The notes under the pieces were generated by a model. The model searched no databases. It was given only the letters and a program-made list of their open reading frames with translations, and had not been told where the DNA came from. 64,000 bases of DNA, taken from contig NC_134015.1 of the NCBI RefSeq assembly GCF_040712315.1, positions 49,011,964-49,075,963 on the forward strand, written 5' to 3'. The stretch comes from Castanea sativa. Taxonomy: Eukaryota; Streptophyta; Magnoliopsida; Fagales; Fagaceae. Shown piece by piece: positions 35,832 through 48,650 of the stretch. Every line of letters begins with the position of its first letter. Positions within the stretch are counted from its first letter, which is position 1. Position numbers and translations under genes: made by a program.

Positions 35832-38800
35832 AGAAAAAGACCTTTTAAGTTCCAAACATGTTGGTTGTCAGACCCTTCTTTTCCTAACATTGTGTCATGG
35901 GCTTGGAGCCAATCTGGTGTGCTAGTGGATGCTATTAGTAAATTCATAGAGGAGGCTACAAGGTGGACTAGAATGCAGTTTGGAAATATTTTTAATAGAA
36001 GGAAGAATATCATGGTGAGGCTAAATGGTATTCAGAGGGCCTTATCTATAAGGCCTTCATCCTTTCTCATCAACCTTGAAAATGAGCCGCTCAAAGATCT
36101 GGATGTGGTTCTTAACCAAGAGGAGGAGATATGGGCTTTACAATCTTGGGTCAACTGGTTGGTGCAAGGAGATCGAAACATTGCTTTTTTACCATGTGTC
36201 TACTTTGGTGAGAAGGAAAAGGAATCAGATTTCGGCGATCAAGGATTCAGTTGGGGGTGGATTTATGAGGAAAATACTATCAAGGAATTCATTAGAAGTG
36301 GGTTTAATGGAGTGTACACTTCTTCCTTTTTTAGTGTTCCTTGATTAGCACCCTATGTATCTCGCTGGCAGGCTAGTCTAACTATAGAGGAAAAGCAGAG
36401 TATTGGTAGGGATGTCTCGGAGGATGAGATAAAAGCTACATTGCGGTTGTTAAAGGCATATAAAGTGCTAGGTCCGGATGGCTTGCATGCTAGTTTTTTC
36501 CATAAATTTTGGTTGATTGTGGGTAACTCAGTGGTAAATGTGGTGAAAAAGGTGTTTGTCGAGAAAAAAAAAATTCTTGAGTACCTCAATAAAACCCACA
36601 TTGCCCTCATCCCAAAAATCCAAGGCACGGAAACCCTAGCCAATTATAGACCAATTAGTCAATGCAACACCGTGTACAAAATTATAACTAAGATCATTGT
36701 TGCTCGATTGAGGCCTTACTTGGACAAGCTTATTTCCCCCCTTCAAGTAGCTTTCATTCTTGGAAGGAAAGGTGTTGATAATGTAATCATAGTGTAAGAA
36801 ATTATTCATACTCTTAGCAAGAAAAAAGAGAGAGTGGGATATATGGCTTTAAAGATTGATCTAGAGAAGGCGTATGATAAGCTCGAGTGGAGTTTCATAA
36901 GGGATGTGCTCATTAGAGTGAATTTGCCGACTGACTTGATTGATATCATTATGAGTTGCATCTCTACTGTATCAACATCCGTTTTGTATCCATTTTTTTT
37001 AATGGAGATGCCTTGGAGCCGAATCAGCCGATATACCCATCAAGAGGGATAAGGCAAGGGGACCCCCTATCTCTATATTTTTTCATCCTATGTATGGAAT
37101 TCTTGGGTTAACTTATTGAGGAAAAATGCAATGCTAACCTTTGGTAGCCCGCGAAGGCTTCCGGTAGCGGACCGGCCTTCTCACACTTGTTCTTTGCAGA
37201 CGATTTGTATTGTTTGCTAAAGCTGATTGCACCAATTGCTCCACCATAAGAGATGTTTTGGACGAGTTTTGTAGCATATCCGGGCAAACAATTAGTGATT
37301 CAAAATCGAGAGTCTACTTCTCGCCCAATGTGGATAGGGATACTAGGGAGTCATTAAGTGATATCCTTGGTTTTGCTTCCATCCATTCGCTTGGTAAATA
37401 CCTTGGAGTTCCGATCAAGCATCCGGGCTCCTCCTCCCATTAGTATAATTTCGTTTTGGAGAGAGTCAAACAAAAACTAGCGGGATGGAAGGCGAACATG
37501 CTCTCCTTTGCTAGTCGTACCTTTTTTATTCAAGCTTCATCGGCGGCAATTCCACCATATGTTATGCAGTGCACTAAGTTACCAGGGAGGATTTTGGATG
37601 GAATTGCCAGGTCAATAGGAACTTCCTGTGGGGAACTACGTAGACCACCAAGAAAATTCATTGGGTGGGGTGACAAAAAGTAACAAAATCTAAAGAGGAA
37701 GGAGGGCTTTGGTTGCAAGTAGCAAAAGGAAGAAATACAGCCCTTCTCGCTAAGCTCAATTGGCGTTTGCACATGGAAAAAGAAGCTTTGTGGGCTCAAG
37801 TCCTTTGGCAAAAGTATTACAACAATAGAAGACTTAATGCTATCAACTCGGATAGATTTCCATGTTCCCAGGTTTGGATAGCCACTAAAAGAGGTAGGGA
37901 GACTTTTAATAAAGGCAGCTTGATGATGATAAGCAGAGATAACAATATTAGCTTTTAGCAAGGCAACTGGACGAGTAAAGGTCCTTTTCGTCAACTGATT
38001 CAAGGGCCTAACTCAAGAAGCAACTCAATTGGAAATCAAGGATGTTCTAACAGATATGAGATGGGATTGGAGTCAAATTCCATTCGATTTTCCCTTGGAT
38101 ATAAAATCAATGATACAAGCCATACCTATACCACTCACTAGCAGAGGAAGGGATAGAATTTTTTGGATGGGCAATCTGAGAGGCACCTTCGACTTGAGGA
38201 GTGCCTATTCGATTGCCATGGGCACGGAAGCTAATATGGTTTCTGTTGATACCAGGTGGATTTGGAAGTTGAACACTTTGCTCCATATCAAGACTTTCTT
38301 ATGGATGTGTGCTAATGAAAGCATAGGTGTTAACGTATGCCTTGCGAGAAGAGGAGTGGCTGAGGAGGAGTTATGCTTAATCTGTCAAATGGAACCGGAA
38401 TCAATTATACATGCCCTTAGGGATTACCCTAAGGTCAAAGAAGTGTGGAGGCAGCTGGGAGTAAAGGTGACAAACCGAGTTTTTTGGACAAGCAACTTGC
38501 AAGAATGGCTTAGGATGAATGGTAAAGCTAGTAAAAGCTGCATCCAAGGGAAACCCCCATGGAAAGTTATTTTCCCAGCGGCGGTGTGGAATTTATGGAA
38601 GAGTAGGAACATGTTTGTCTTCAAGAGAAAAAGCCAAAATCCAAAGCTGTCAACTGAGGTTATTAACCAAGCCATGGAGTTCATGTGTTATGTATCTTCT
38701 CCTAAAAACCTAGTTCGAGTTGCGGTTAGAAGCATCAGATAGGAGAGATTAGCAGCGGGTTGGAAGAAGTTGAACACTGATGGATCCTCTATGAATAGTT

Positions 38801-39312
38801 CTGGACAAACTGGTTGTGGAGGTGTTGTTAGAGATGAACGTGGGGATTGGATAGCGAGTTTCACAAGGCATATAGGGGCAACAAGTAGCTTTGTAGCTGA
38901 ACTATGGGGCCTAAGGGATGGGTTTAATCTTTGCTATTCTATATATATACCTTGCCTCATTGTTGAGTTAGATGCAAAAGTGGTGTTAGAAGTCTTTAAA
39001 AATTCTAACTATGTTAATAATGCTGTCTCTCCAATATTGGACGATTGCAGGCAGTTGGTGTCCCGCTTCTAGCAAGTTTAGATCAAGCATTGTTATCGAC
39101 AAGCTAACCGATGTGCCGACTTGCTGGCGAAAATGGGTGTGGAGCAGGAGTTAGATCTAGTTAATTATCTTAGTCTGTCTATGGACATTTTGCATGCTTT
39201 TCAAGATGATAGGAATGGTTTGTATGTTAACAGGATCTATCATAACATTGATGTAATTGTTTAGTTTTGTTAATGCATTGCCTTTTATCAAAAAAAGAAA
39301 GTTGAGCTTTAA

Positions 39313-40216
39313 GAGAAGAGTAACCCTATAACCTTCACTTCATAATATATGTCATATGTGCCAGTTTAAATTGTGTCAATATGTTTTGGATTAACTTAAT
39401 TAGATTTAAAGTCCAGTTTATTTTCACTTTTATAATATTAGTCCGGTTAATGTGTGTTTTTAGCTATCTATTTTTGGAAACATTTTCTTGAAAATTGAAA
39501 AAGCTATAATACTTTTTCAATTTTCGAAAAAATATTTCTAAAAATGATTAATTATTGTGTGCCCTTAGAGCACATGTTAACAAAATTCTTATTATATATA
39601 TATATATATATACACACAAATTTTTAATGTTTTTTGTAAACAAAATTAGCCAATAGATACATTAGCTATTCCCTAGCTAACCGACCCTAAACGTACCCTC
39701 TGGAATTAAGTCAACAAATATTGTCATTTTCAACCATGGAATTCAACATTCTAGATCAGCTTTCCACTGAAAACTCGTCAATGAGCTTTGAAAATTTCAG
39801 CTTTTATGGGTGGGAAAGCACATATCCATTGAGAAAAGAAGAAGAAAGAAAAGGAGGAATCTACGTACATATGCAACCAGAAAGGGCTCATGGTCCAATG
39901 CATGAGATTTCCGACCAAGAAATTTTGAAGAAAAGGTATCAACATGTGCTGTGCTGCAGGAGTTTTAAAGATTGGGCCCATATCCAGTAGAAGCTTTTCC
40001 ATACAAGTCGTATGCCATAGAAGCGATTGTGTAAAAAAATTATGTGTATATCCTAAAGGCATAAATTAACCCGGCCCAAGTTTGACTAACGCATGTTCTT
40101 AAAGTATATTTTAGTAAATTATTTTAGAAAAATTGTTTATAAATTTTTTAATTTATGATAAAATTTTTTCTAAAATAGATTGTTAATATATACTCTTTGG
40201 ACATACATTAACCAGA

Positions 40217-40218
<2 letters not shown>
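39313..40218. other. Gene-free AT-rich stretch with dispersed-repeat pieces
   Basis: No supportable gene. A frame at 39721-39990 is open for 89 codons but matches nothing I recognise. Segments near 39555 and 40085 share 'cccttagagcacatgttaac' and 'gcatgttcttaaagtatat' wording with the AT-rich dispersed family seen at 28371 and 42065. Confidence 0.5.

Positions 40219-40261
<43 letters not shown>
40219..40261. repeat. (TA)n microsatellite
   Basis: About twenty-one TA units followed by a short TGTGTG run. Confidence 0.95.
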
Positions 40262-40265
<4 letters not shown>

Positions 40266-41677
40266 GTGTGTGCACGTCACATGTGTCCTAATTTGGCTAA
40301 TATTGCATGTACATTGAGATGAACTCAAAAGACAAAAAAGAGAGAGATTCAATCAGGAAAAACCTGGTCTTTGATAGCTGGTAATAACATTTTGAAATTT
40401 TGTACGTATATGGCCGACGAAGATTATAAAGCTTTGAAAGGATGGTGGGTCATGGCTTTCACGTTCTTTGGTCCAAAGAATGGTTTAGAAATATTTCTAA
40501 AACCAGTACAAATTAACTAAGTCATTTTTGGCTTGAGCTTTTGTTCTTTTGAATTCATGTGACAAATAGTGACTGGTCCTCCTTCCTGCGTACAGGTAGT
40601 CTCTGCTAGGTTAATGTTGATTTTGATTAGACTCTTTGTTTTCAGTGCTCAGCTTTGGTGGTGTGGCCAAAAAATATGATTCTTTCTGTGTACTAATGCA
40701 ATTTCTGGTACATGTAGACATTGAACCACTTAGTCCACACGAAAGTCACAAAGCAGAGATGACTTTTGGGATTGAGGCTTAATTATTATTGTTGTCATTG
40801 GAAAAACATAAAAAGAGGTAAATAGAAATCATTTGTTCCATTCTTAGCATTCCACAATCCACGTTATGTTATGTTTTTATTTTTTTGGTAAAATATAAAG
40901 TGAAATATTGAGTATACGATTTATGTTCAGAAAGCTGAAACAATCGATTGAGTGAGAGAGTAAACCTTACCATCCAAAATCTAAATAAAAATGAAGAAAA
41001 ATAGTATTATATATGCATACTCACCCAAAAAGCAATATAGGACATGTTCAAGGGTTTACAAAAATAAGAAAACATAGCAAAATTAAGAAATTCTAGAGTG
41101 GGAAAGAGACTCGTGAAAAGTGTAAACACAACCCACAACTTGCAAATAATGTACAGATAGAACTAGTTTGAAGTGTGAACTGTGAAGTGGGTTCTTGACA
41201 TATATATATGTGCACATCTATCATCTTCGTTTATCATGTGAAATTCAGTTGAATACTTCCAATTTTCATATAAACCAAAACATTTGGAAGACAAGTATAT
41301 ATCAATATCACATTCCTATGTATCGTTTTCATTAAACCAGTACCCTTCTGACATTGCTTTTTCATGAGTGCCTTTAACTTCAGGTCAGTCCAATTCAATT
41401 CTCCAATAGTATTTCTTTCAGTAAAACCTGGTCCAACTTGGTAGGAATTTATTGCTCCAACTGACAATCCTGTTTTTCCCACTTTCCAACACATGTTTAG
41501 GAATGTTGCTTAAGTTGAATTTAAAGAGTAGCTAAGAATTCATCTTTTTGGTCAAGTCTAGTAATATGGAATATTGTATTAGCTAAATTAGGTTGGGTTG
41601 GAAAATTTGAGCCGACTATCTCATCTAACTCATTTTACTATTTGCATAGATTCTTCTTCTTCTTCCTCTTCTTCTTT

Positions 41678-41710
<33 letters not shown>

Positions 41711-43041
41711 CTATTTGCATAGATTCTAATCTTTAAGGAAACCAAGTGGGAATATAAGAGTTTTCCATGGAATTGGAGGGAGAGAGACCAACTTCCCAAC
41801 TGCTCTCAATTTTTCTCTTACAAGTTGCAATAATAAATGTACAGGCTTGTCTTTATTCTTGACCACGTGCATCGACTGGTGGACAATTAATATGGACAAA
41901 ACCTAATTTTTGATAGAACATAAAATTTTTTTTATTCTAATATAACTTAAGTGGATATGGGTGTGAAGCTCTTTTTTGGTGACTTGAACTCCAATTTTTG
42001 CTTCCCATTCCATAAGAACTTTGTACAGTGAATAGACAAAAGTCAATTACAATTTCCCTTGTGACATTTATTAATGGATAATTTTAGAAAAGTTTTGACA
42101 TTATTTTTATGAAAAATAAAAAAAAATTTGTCAAAAAAATTAGCTACTTTTTTCTTTTTTTCATAAAATTTTTATAAAAATATTTCTTAAACTAATCCTA
42201 GAGTATTTGTTAACTTTTCATTTCTTAGTAATTGTATCTCAAATTACCTAATTAAATTCAATTATGTGATTGCATTGATTAATGCAATGCAATTTTTTAT
42301 TTATTTATAATAATTGAACTCAACTATGTAGTTCATTAGTCATTATAATAATGTGGTAGAATTTTATTGGAAAATATAAAGTATAGATATTTTTAGAGAT
42401 AATTACAACATACTGCTAAATAGTCTAAAAAAAAAATTCTTAATAAATTTTGTTTTACAGCTTCGGCCCCTTGGACAAGAGTATAAACCATTCAGGTTTT
42501 TTTATTGGTCTTCTCAAAAAAAAAAAAAAAAAAAAAAAGCTTCTTTTATTGGTGTTTTTCTTTTGACAGAAATTTTGTGAAACTCTCTGCAGTGCAAACT
42601 GATGGTTAATTTGAGCCTGCATTCATTTTAATTCCTTACTTTTTCCACCATTACCAAGATCTACCGTTCTTTTATTTTTTGAAGAGGAGAAAGGGGGACC
42701 ATAGTGGATAAGCAGAAACTTGTATATGGTACCAAGGAAGATATAAGTCTAAGAAATGATGAAGGCATTACAAATCCTACACCACTCATAGTTTTCCAAA
42801 TTTATACTTTTAAGGCATTGCAGTAGTGGTGAATTTCTTGTGATTTGTTTCTAACATTTGCTTATATATTGAATCTTTTTTCTTTCTTCTTCTTCATTTT
42901 TCCCTCTACCTAGCTAGAGTAGCAAAAAGAAAAGAAAGTTTGGAGGAAAAAAATTAAGCAACAATCAGGATCATTTTCCAAAAGCAAATCTATAATATGT
43001 AAAAATGGTGTAAATATGGCTCACACATTTATAATGTGAAC

Positions 43042-43043
<2 letters not shown>
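40262..43043. other. Gene-free intergenic DNA
   Basis: No supportable gene on either strand. It contains a pyrimidine tract with about 27 T near 41649-41706, an AT-rich dispersed-repeat copy near 42065-42210 and an A-run near 42518-42538. A minus-strand frame at 41234-41494 (86 aa) is open, but I see no family motif in it. Confidence 0.5.

Positions 43044-43071
<28 letters not shown>
43044..43071. repeat. (TA)n microsatellite
   Basis: About fourteen TA units, downstream of the bHLH gene. Confidence 0.9.
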
Positions 43072-43074
<3 letters not shown>

Positions 43075-43269
43075 CTTAGCATAATTATCACAAAAATAAA
43101 AATAAAAAAACAAAAACTTTGTATTCATGTCATTCATACTGTATTTATGTTGAGTATTCTTTAGTAAATTAAAAGATAAGTCCTTACCCCCAAGAAGTTA
43201 AGAAGCTGTTTAAAATAAAATGGTAAGTCTCAAAAGGTATTGCCTATGGCCAAAAATGTTCATTGAAAA

Positions 43270-43292
43270 TCAGAGAGAGAGAGAGAGAGAGA
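43270..43292. repeat. (GA)n microsatellite
   Basis: About eleven GA units within about 450 bp of the bHLH gene stop. Confidence 0.9.
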
Positions 43293-43730
43293 GGACAAAA
43301 CTATAGGACCAAGGATCAAACTTTAAAAAAAAAAAAACCCTAAAAGAAAAACTTTAAATTTCTATTGCGGTTGAAGACAAATGAAAAGAAATGAAAAGGA
43401 ACAAACAAACCATAGAAAAAGAGAGAGCTAGATAAAGAAGGAATGCAGGAAAGAAATGAAACTTAATTACAATTACCCTTCCCTTGAATTTGGAACTTTC
43501 TAAATTCTCAAAGCTTTCAATATTGTAAATTTGTAATAGCATAGAAAAGTAAGATACCCAACTCAGCAGAATATATATAGAAACTACTCAAAAAGCCAAT
43601 ATAGCATTTTCAAGAACTTACATACAACCCAAAAATAAAAAATAAAAAAGAGAGAGGAACTTACATTATAACGAATACAGAAGCCATAATAAGCCAGTCT
43701 ATAACTTATAACATAAGATAACATATAAAC

Positions 43731-43958
43731 TCATGGCTTGCAAATCTTGGAAAGAGTTTGCAAAACATCTACTTGCAACCTCAAATGTTGTATGTAATCC
43801 GCAGTCCTAAGAAAAAGCCGATCCGGGTTCAAGCCTTCCCCGCCCGGAACCAGCCTTTGCAGCTTCTTCACCTTCATTTCCACCGCCCCACGAGCCGCCT
43901 GTTTCCGCCTTCTCCTACATTTCACCTTAGCAAACTCTTTGCAACCATTAGAGCACAT
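43731..43958 (-). CDS. Small atypical bHLH transcription regulator (UPBEAT1/PAR1-like)
   Basis: A 75-residue single-exon ORF, with a further in-frame Met ten codons upstream (43988). It begins with an Arg/Lys-rich stretch (CRRRRKQAARGAVEMKVKK) and then a helix-loop-helix: helix 1 VEMKVKKLQRLVP, loop GGEGLNPD, helix 2 RLFLRTADYIQHLRLQVDVL. The Glu and Arg that contact the E-box are absent, as in atypical HLH proteins such as UPBEAT1, PAR1 and IBH1 that act by dimerising with, and blocking, DNA-binding bHLHs. I prefer Met at 43958 because the extra N-terminal residues (AGLFILFLT) are unlike the family. Those relatives act in growth, light or redox responses. The role here is inferred, and the exact subgroup is uncertain. 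Confidence 0.82.
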   Translation of the reverse strand: MCSNGCKEFAKVKCRRRRKQAARGAVEMKVKKLQRLVPGGEGLNPDRLFLRTADYIQHLRLQVDVLQTLSKICKP

Positions 43959-44499
43959 TGTTAAGAACAAAATAAAGAGGCCGGCCAAGATCCTTTCTAA
44001 AGAGAAGAAAAAAAAATTTTAATTAATGGATGATATAATGTTCAAAGTTATAATGAGGAAATGAGAAATGAGAGAGCTATAAATAATGAAGAGGGTAGGG
44101 TGTGGGAGTTGGAGTTATAGGACGGACGAGGCCATGTGAGCCGAGCTATATATTTTTGTTGCTTTGGCTTTTGGACAATTGGACGTGTACCCCATTGAGA
44201 CTTTAGCGAGTAATAAAAAACAAAAACACACTCATCTTCTAGTTCTACCCAATTTCATAACTTGCCATCGACAAAAAAAGGTGAATCGATATATAGTCAC
44301 TGACACATAAGAATATGATTTCTACAATATTTTTAATATTTTCATAATAAACTTTAAGTAGTAAATTATTATTAACTGATAGGCTAAAAAGTAATTGTAG
44401 TAACAAATTTAAATTAAAACTAATAACAAATTATCATTTATTATTTTTTGTAAATATAGTAGTTCTCTAACAAAAAAAATAATGAGTGTTTTTAGGGTA

Positions 44500-44640
44500 T
44501 TTGTTAATTAATCATTTTAAAAATAATTTTATACTATTTTTATAAAATATATGAAAATTTTTCAAAAAAAAAAAAGTCAATTACTTTTTTTTCCTCTTTT
44601 TGCAAAAAAAAAAATTTCTAAATCAATACATTTCGAGCAT
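44500..44640. repeat. AT-rich dispersed repeat copy
   Basis: Shares GTATTTGTTAATTAAT, ATATGAAAATTTTTCAAAAA and 'GTCAATTACTTTTTTTTCC' wording with copies near 28371 and 42065. Lies upstream of the bHLH gene. Confidence 0.4.
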
Positions 44641-44951
44641 CCGTTTACTTCTTCTTGAAAATAAAATAAATTTTCACTCAACAAGTTCAAATATTTTGTT
44701 TATTTTGTTGGGTGTCGTTTTTAGAGAGAGTTGGACTTGGTGGGTGGCCCAAATTGCTTACCTATCGTAGGCCCAAGCACATGTCTGACAGCTTGCTCCT
44801 ACGCTCACGCCAGCCACTACTTCTTCTGTTACATTTACACTTTACAGTATCTGTCCTCGTAATCCCCGAATCCCGACACTTTGCCCTCTCCCACACGTGT
44901 CCAGATCCTATCATCTATGTCTTGTTTTGTCATCGGACGGCTATTGATCAA

Positions 44952-45110
44952 TCACATTTCTGAGGTTTTTTCACTTGGCCCCACTACTACATTAGGGCTT
45001 CTTTTTACATGAATTGTGGACAAAAAAATAGTCACATTTCTGAGGTTTTTTCACTTGGCCCACTAGTACATTAGGGCTTCCTTTTACATGAATTGTGGAC
45101 AAAAAATAGT
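44952..45110. repeat. 80-bp tandem duplication
   Basis: Two near-identical units (44952-45031 and 45032-45110) starting TCACATTTCTGAGG and ending in an A-run plus TAG. Differences are three substitutions or indels, so the duplication is fairly recent. About 1 kb upstream of the bHLH gene. Confidence 0.92.
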
Positions 45111-45865
45111 CGGTATAAAAAGTCAAAAAGCGTTTATCATTCACAATCGTACAAAATTAACAAGTTATGAAACTGGACGTGTCCGTGAATGCGTATGTAT
45201 AAGCATATATAAATGATATTGGTGATGTCCAACTAGGTTGCTAGAGTGGGGAGACAGCTTGGTTGCCACTTAGTGGGTGATGTGTGATCAAATCTTTGAG
45301 AATGGCCCACTAACTAGTAGGGAAAGGTTTTGACCATTTGATTATTCATATGATATGTTACTGTAGAGCCTTAAATAGTTTCCTCTATAGATAGACCATT
45401 ATATATGTACGTAATTATTAAAGTTATTAGCATTTTTTTTTAAAAGTTATTAGTATTATATATCATGTTTTGGCAATACATGTATTGTTTATGTTAAAAT
45501 TTTTGGTTGGTGATGATTGAACAAATTAACATATACTGTATTGTAGAGTTTCTTGTTTTATTTTTCCTATTTTGGTTTGTAGTAATTGAAATCACCCATG
45601 ATTGTACTTTTTATTATATAATATAATTGAAAAAGACGTGCTGCACTGCATGGGCAATTTTTCCTAATTGTCCAATGATATAAATAATGAGCAAAGATTA
45701 TTTATTAATATTATAATTGTTATTAGGATAATTTTTTTTGGATATCCCAGACTCCTGTATTCATATTGCTATGGGATCTTAGTTTTTGTTCATAGCTCGA
45801 CCCGCATGGTTCATGCAATTGTTGAAATGGGGTCCAAAGAATATATCTTGATTATTTTTTTTTTT

Positions 45866-46015
45866 TAGAGAGTTTCAACCTATGGCGTCCGCTCTTGATG
45901 ATGACTCTTTATCATCAGACCAAGACACCAATCAATTTTTGGCGTAGACAGGGATTGAACCCCGAATCTTTTATACAACTATTAAAAGTTTACCAGTTGA
46001 GCTAACTTGATTGTT
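45866..46015 (-). mobile_element. tRNA-derived SINE (clearest copy of its family)
   Basis: In reverse complement: box A TAGCTCAACTGGTA (complement of 45991-46004), box B GGGGTTCAATCCC (complement of 45951-45963), a body with TTGGTGTCTTGGTCTGATG and GAGCGGACGCCATAGGTTG, and a 3' A-run (T-run at 45855-45866). Box spacing is tRNA-like. Confidence 0.8.
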
Positions 46016-46551
46016 CAAGATGACTTTTTAATTGAAATTTGTAAAGTAATTATATGGTTGTTCAAGCATGGCTTATTTATATATTTAATCCCTCAAGTAT
46101 GATTATAATTTTATTTAATGCAAAATGGTTATAGAGTTCAGGCATTCAATATTTTCTGAATCTGGACTCAAGGCTTTGTTGAGACTTGTCGATGATTTCA
46201 TGATCAGTCCCTTAATCCAATCAAACATACAATTTTCTGTTGTTGGATAGGTCAAACCAAATCATTCCTGGCTGTTGAAAAATGGGTACAAACATGTTTC
46301 AGACTCAATAGTTTATCAATAATATAATCATGTGAGGATCATATCAAGTGTCACAAGTCACAACTTTCAATTAGGCAGCTAGCTAGCTAACGTGCTAATT
46401 GCTATATACATGATTTGTCAAAGTAAGATATGGTAATGTTCACCATCAATGCGTACAAATGAAGATCCCACAAAGAATAAATAATTTTTTTAAAAATAAA
46501 AATCCTCCATTCTCCGATGATATCTATAAATCTTCGTTAAAACATACTCAT

Positions 46552-46870
46552 AATAATGTTAGGGAACAATTAGTCTATTACAAACAAGTTCGGCTTTATC
46601 ATTAGCCAGCGAACTTTCTACCACAAGCGATGGGTCATTCAAAATAAGGAAGTTTGTTATAAGATCAACTCCCATTTTAACTAGGTTGTCAGCACAACTG
46701 TTAGCTTCCTTATATATATGCGCTATTGTGCAATTAGAAAAGGTCCTCATCAAATTCAGTTAAGAGGAGTTCTAACATAAGGTTTATAGTTGACAAATCT
46801 TGAGCTAATACTTTTTGATGCCTAATATATCAAGGCATTTATTTATCACTATTTGATTGTGAAATAGGAA
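46552..46870 (-). mobile_element. LINE RNase H fragment
   Basis: The minus-strand frame 46559-46753 contains IAHIYKEANSCADNLVKMGV, the last conserved block of the RNase H domain that ends plant L1 ORF2 (compare RQANRCADLLAKMG in the large LINE). One frameshift upstream, LINLMLELLLTEF-like wording continues the domain. A 5'-truncated insertion. Confidence 0.8.
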
Positions 46871-47776
46871 ATTACTTAGAGTGGCATTATCTAGAGGTTT
46901 GATCTCTTCCTCCTACATAGATACCAGGCTACATGAAAAATAATTGGTGGAACAATTGATTCCTGAAATTTGAGATAAGTTTTATTAAAAATATCTGAAA
47001 ATTAATTGTTTTTTTCTTTTTCTCAAATTCTGAACATATCAAGTAAACGCTAAGAGTTTTGTAATTCAAGTATTTAACTAATACTTTTTTATTGTTCTCA
47101 ACATAAATGTTCAGGTTTCAAATTCTCTCTCACCCATCATAACTATCAAATTACAAAAATAATAAATAAATTAATAAAAATGTACTATGTTAGTCTTTTT
47201 TTTTTCACATAAATAAGAAGTTATTCTGTAACGACAAAGCTACAAAATGACTCATTTGATACATTTACAAATTTTTTAAATTCGTACTAAAATTTTCAAA
47301 ACTAAGGAAATAAAATAATACCCAACCCAAATTTTGGACTCCAAACTTATATTTTTGCCAAAATGATATGTGCATTAATGTAGCTTTTAAATTAGACTCA
47401 AATACTCAACAAAAAGAAAATATATGATAACATCTTCATATTTCTTGGCAATCATTTTAAAAAGTAGAAACTTTCAAAGCCAAACTAAAGAATGACAACA
47501 TCCAAGAGTGTAAAAAACAAGGATGGTAAACCCTAATGATCAATCACACAGAAGCTACAGCTATAGCACAAGTGGATATAATAGATATCAGCAGAAGCAA
47601 GGTGTTATAGAATGTATGAACAGCAAGGCGGTCCCCTACGTTCGTACCTTTCAACATATATGCCTCTCAGAAAGTTCCAGGGGTTCACGAGGACATTAAA
47701 AACCCCATGCCCATGTGAGGTATGATAATGACTCTGATAGATGTGTAAAATCACATAATAACATCAACAAAAAATT

Positions 47777-47777
<1 letters not shown>

Positions 47778-47823
<46 letters not shown>

Positions 47824-47828
47824 GTATA
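47778..47828. repeat. (TA)n plus (GTAT)n compound microsatellite
   Basis: About sixteen TA units followed by GTATGTATGTATGTAT. Confidence 0.92.
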
Positions 47829-48650
47829 TGTACACACGTACGTTGTAGATATGAATATTAATGCCGCATTTTATCATTCACAGGAGAGCAATGGTGTGTG
47901 TTAGCTTTGCTGGCTATAGCTAGCTGGTATGTGTTCGTATATATTTGTACATTTGCATGATACATAGCTCGTGGGTTGAGTTAATGCCCACAGAAAAAGG
48001 TTGAAGAAGATAGCTAGAACTCACGTGCATATACTGGCACCTGTGGCGTAGAGCTTTCATATGCAACTATTGCAAGAATTTAAAAAAAAAAAATTTCTAA
48101 TCAGATTTGGGTTTCATTTCCTTAATTTGCAGGGTTTGTATGGCTTTTTGATTATTCAAAATTGAGTTGTTATATGACAGAATATAAATTAGAGTTTTAA
48201 GAATATTTTTGCTTGGAAATTAAAGCTTCTGGAGCCTTTGAGTTTGGTTGGGAATTTGTAAAATTGAATAAGCTAATTATGAATAATAGAACTTCAATCT
48301 CTTGTTCTCTACTTTATAATGGATGACAGATCTCTACTTTGTGTAATCAAAGGTATTTTAAAGTCTAGTCCTTATGCACTAATTACTCTTCCTACCTGGT
48401 ACCCTACTTCAAATGGGTATGACTAGCTTGGTCTAGTGAGAAGAAGTTGATAAACCATTTGTTGCAATCAAGAGATGTGGGCCATTTGAACCAGATCTAG
48501 GTAGTTATAAAATCCTACTAATTCATTTCAAAGATAGTTATAAAATCCTACTAATTTATTTTGAAATAAGCGGATTAAATGTGGATTGAATTTTAATACG
48601 CCATAAACATTTACAAAAAGTTAACTATCATCATCTTGGTATTTATTTAA

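Larger units (their letters stand above)
34095..39264 (+). pseudogene. LINE ORF2 remnant (endonuclease, reverse transcriptase, RNase H)
   Basis: Starts ATG at 34095 with the apurinic-endonuclease signature IIVWNCRGA, soon followed by a TAG. The endonuclease domain continues through VLAGDFNEPL (stop just before) and is cut by the hAT element at 34750. Reverse transcriptase signatures follow: GPDGLHASFFHKFW, ALIPKIQGTETLANYRPIS, KIDLEKAYDKLEW, then after a frameshift RQGDPLS and FFADDL at 37190-37204. The zinc-binding region FWMGNLRGTFDLRSAY to CLICQMEPESIIHAL lies at 38155-38420. RNase H (NTDGSSMNSSGQTGCGGVVRD to RQANRCADLLAKMG) spans about 38770-39140. There are about ten disabling mutations. 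Confidence 0.9.
31849..39301 (+). mobile_element. Nearly full-length L1-type LINE retrotransposon (inactive), carrying a nested hAT element
   Basis: Non-LTR retrotransposon that would copy itself by target-primed reverse transcription. An exact 11-bp direct repeat TTGAGCTTTAA flanks it (31838-31848 and 39302-39312). In order: CT-rich 5' leader, ORF1 (DUF4283 plus degenerate zinc knuckle), ORF2 with endonuclease, reverse transcriptase (FFADD at 37190-37204), zinc-binding region and RNase H, then a short 3' end with an A-rich tail (ATCAAAAAAAGAAAG). The core is about 6.45 kb once the 1000-bp nested element is discounted. Many stops and frameshifts make it non-functional. Confidence 0.93.

Noticed and set aside
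39721..39990. 89-codon plus-strand frame (MSFSTMEFNILDQL...)
   Set aside because: No recognisable family and no splice or promoter context. Listed only inside the gene-free entry.
41234..41494. 86-codon minus-strand frame
   Set aside because: No motif or plausible exon context; could be chance.
44712..44963. 83-codon plus-strand frame overlapping an 80-bp tandem duplication
   Set aside because: Leu/His-rich chance frame; its 3' end lies in the repeat.
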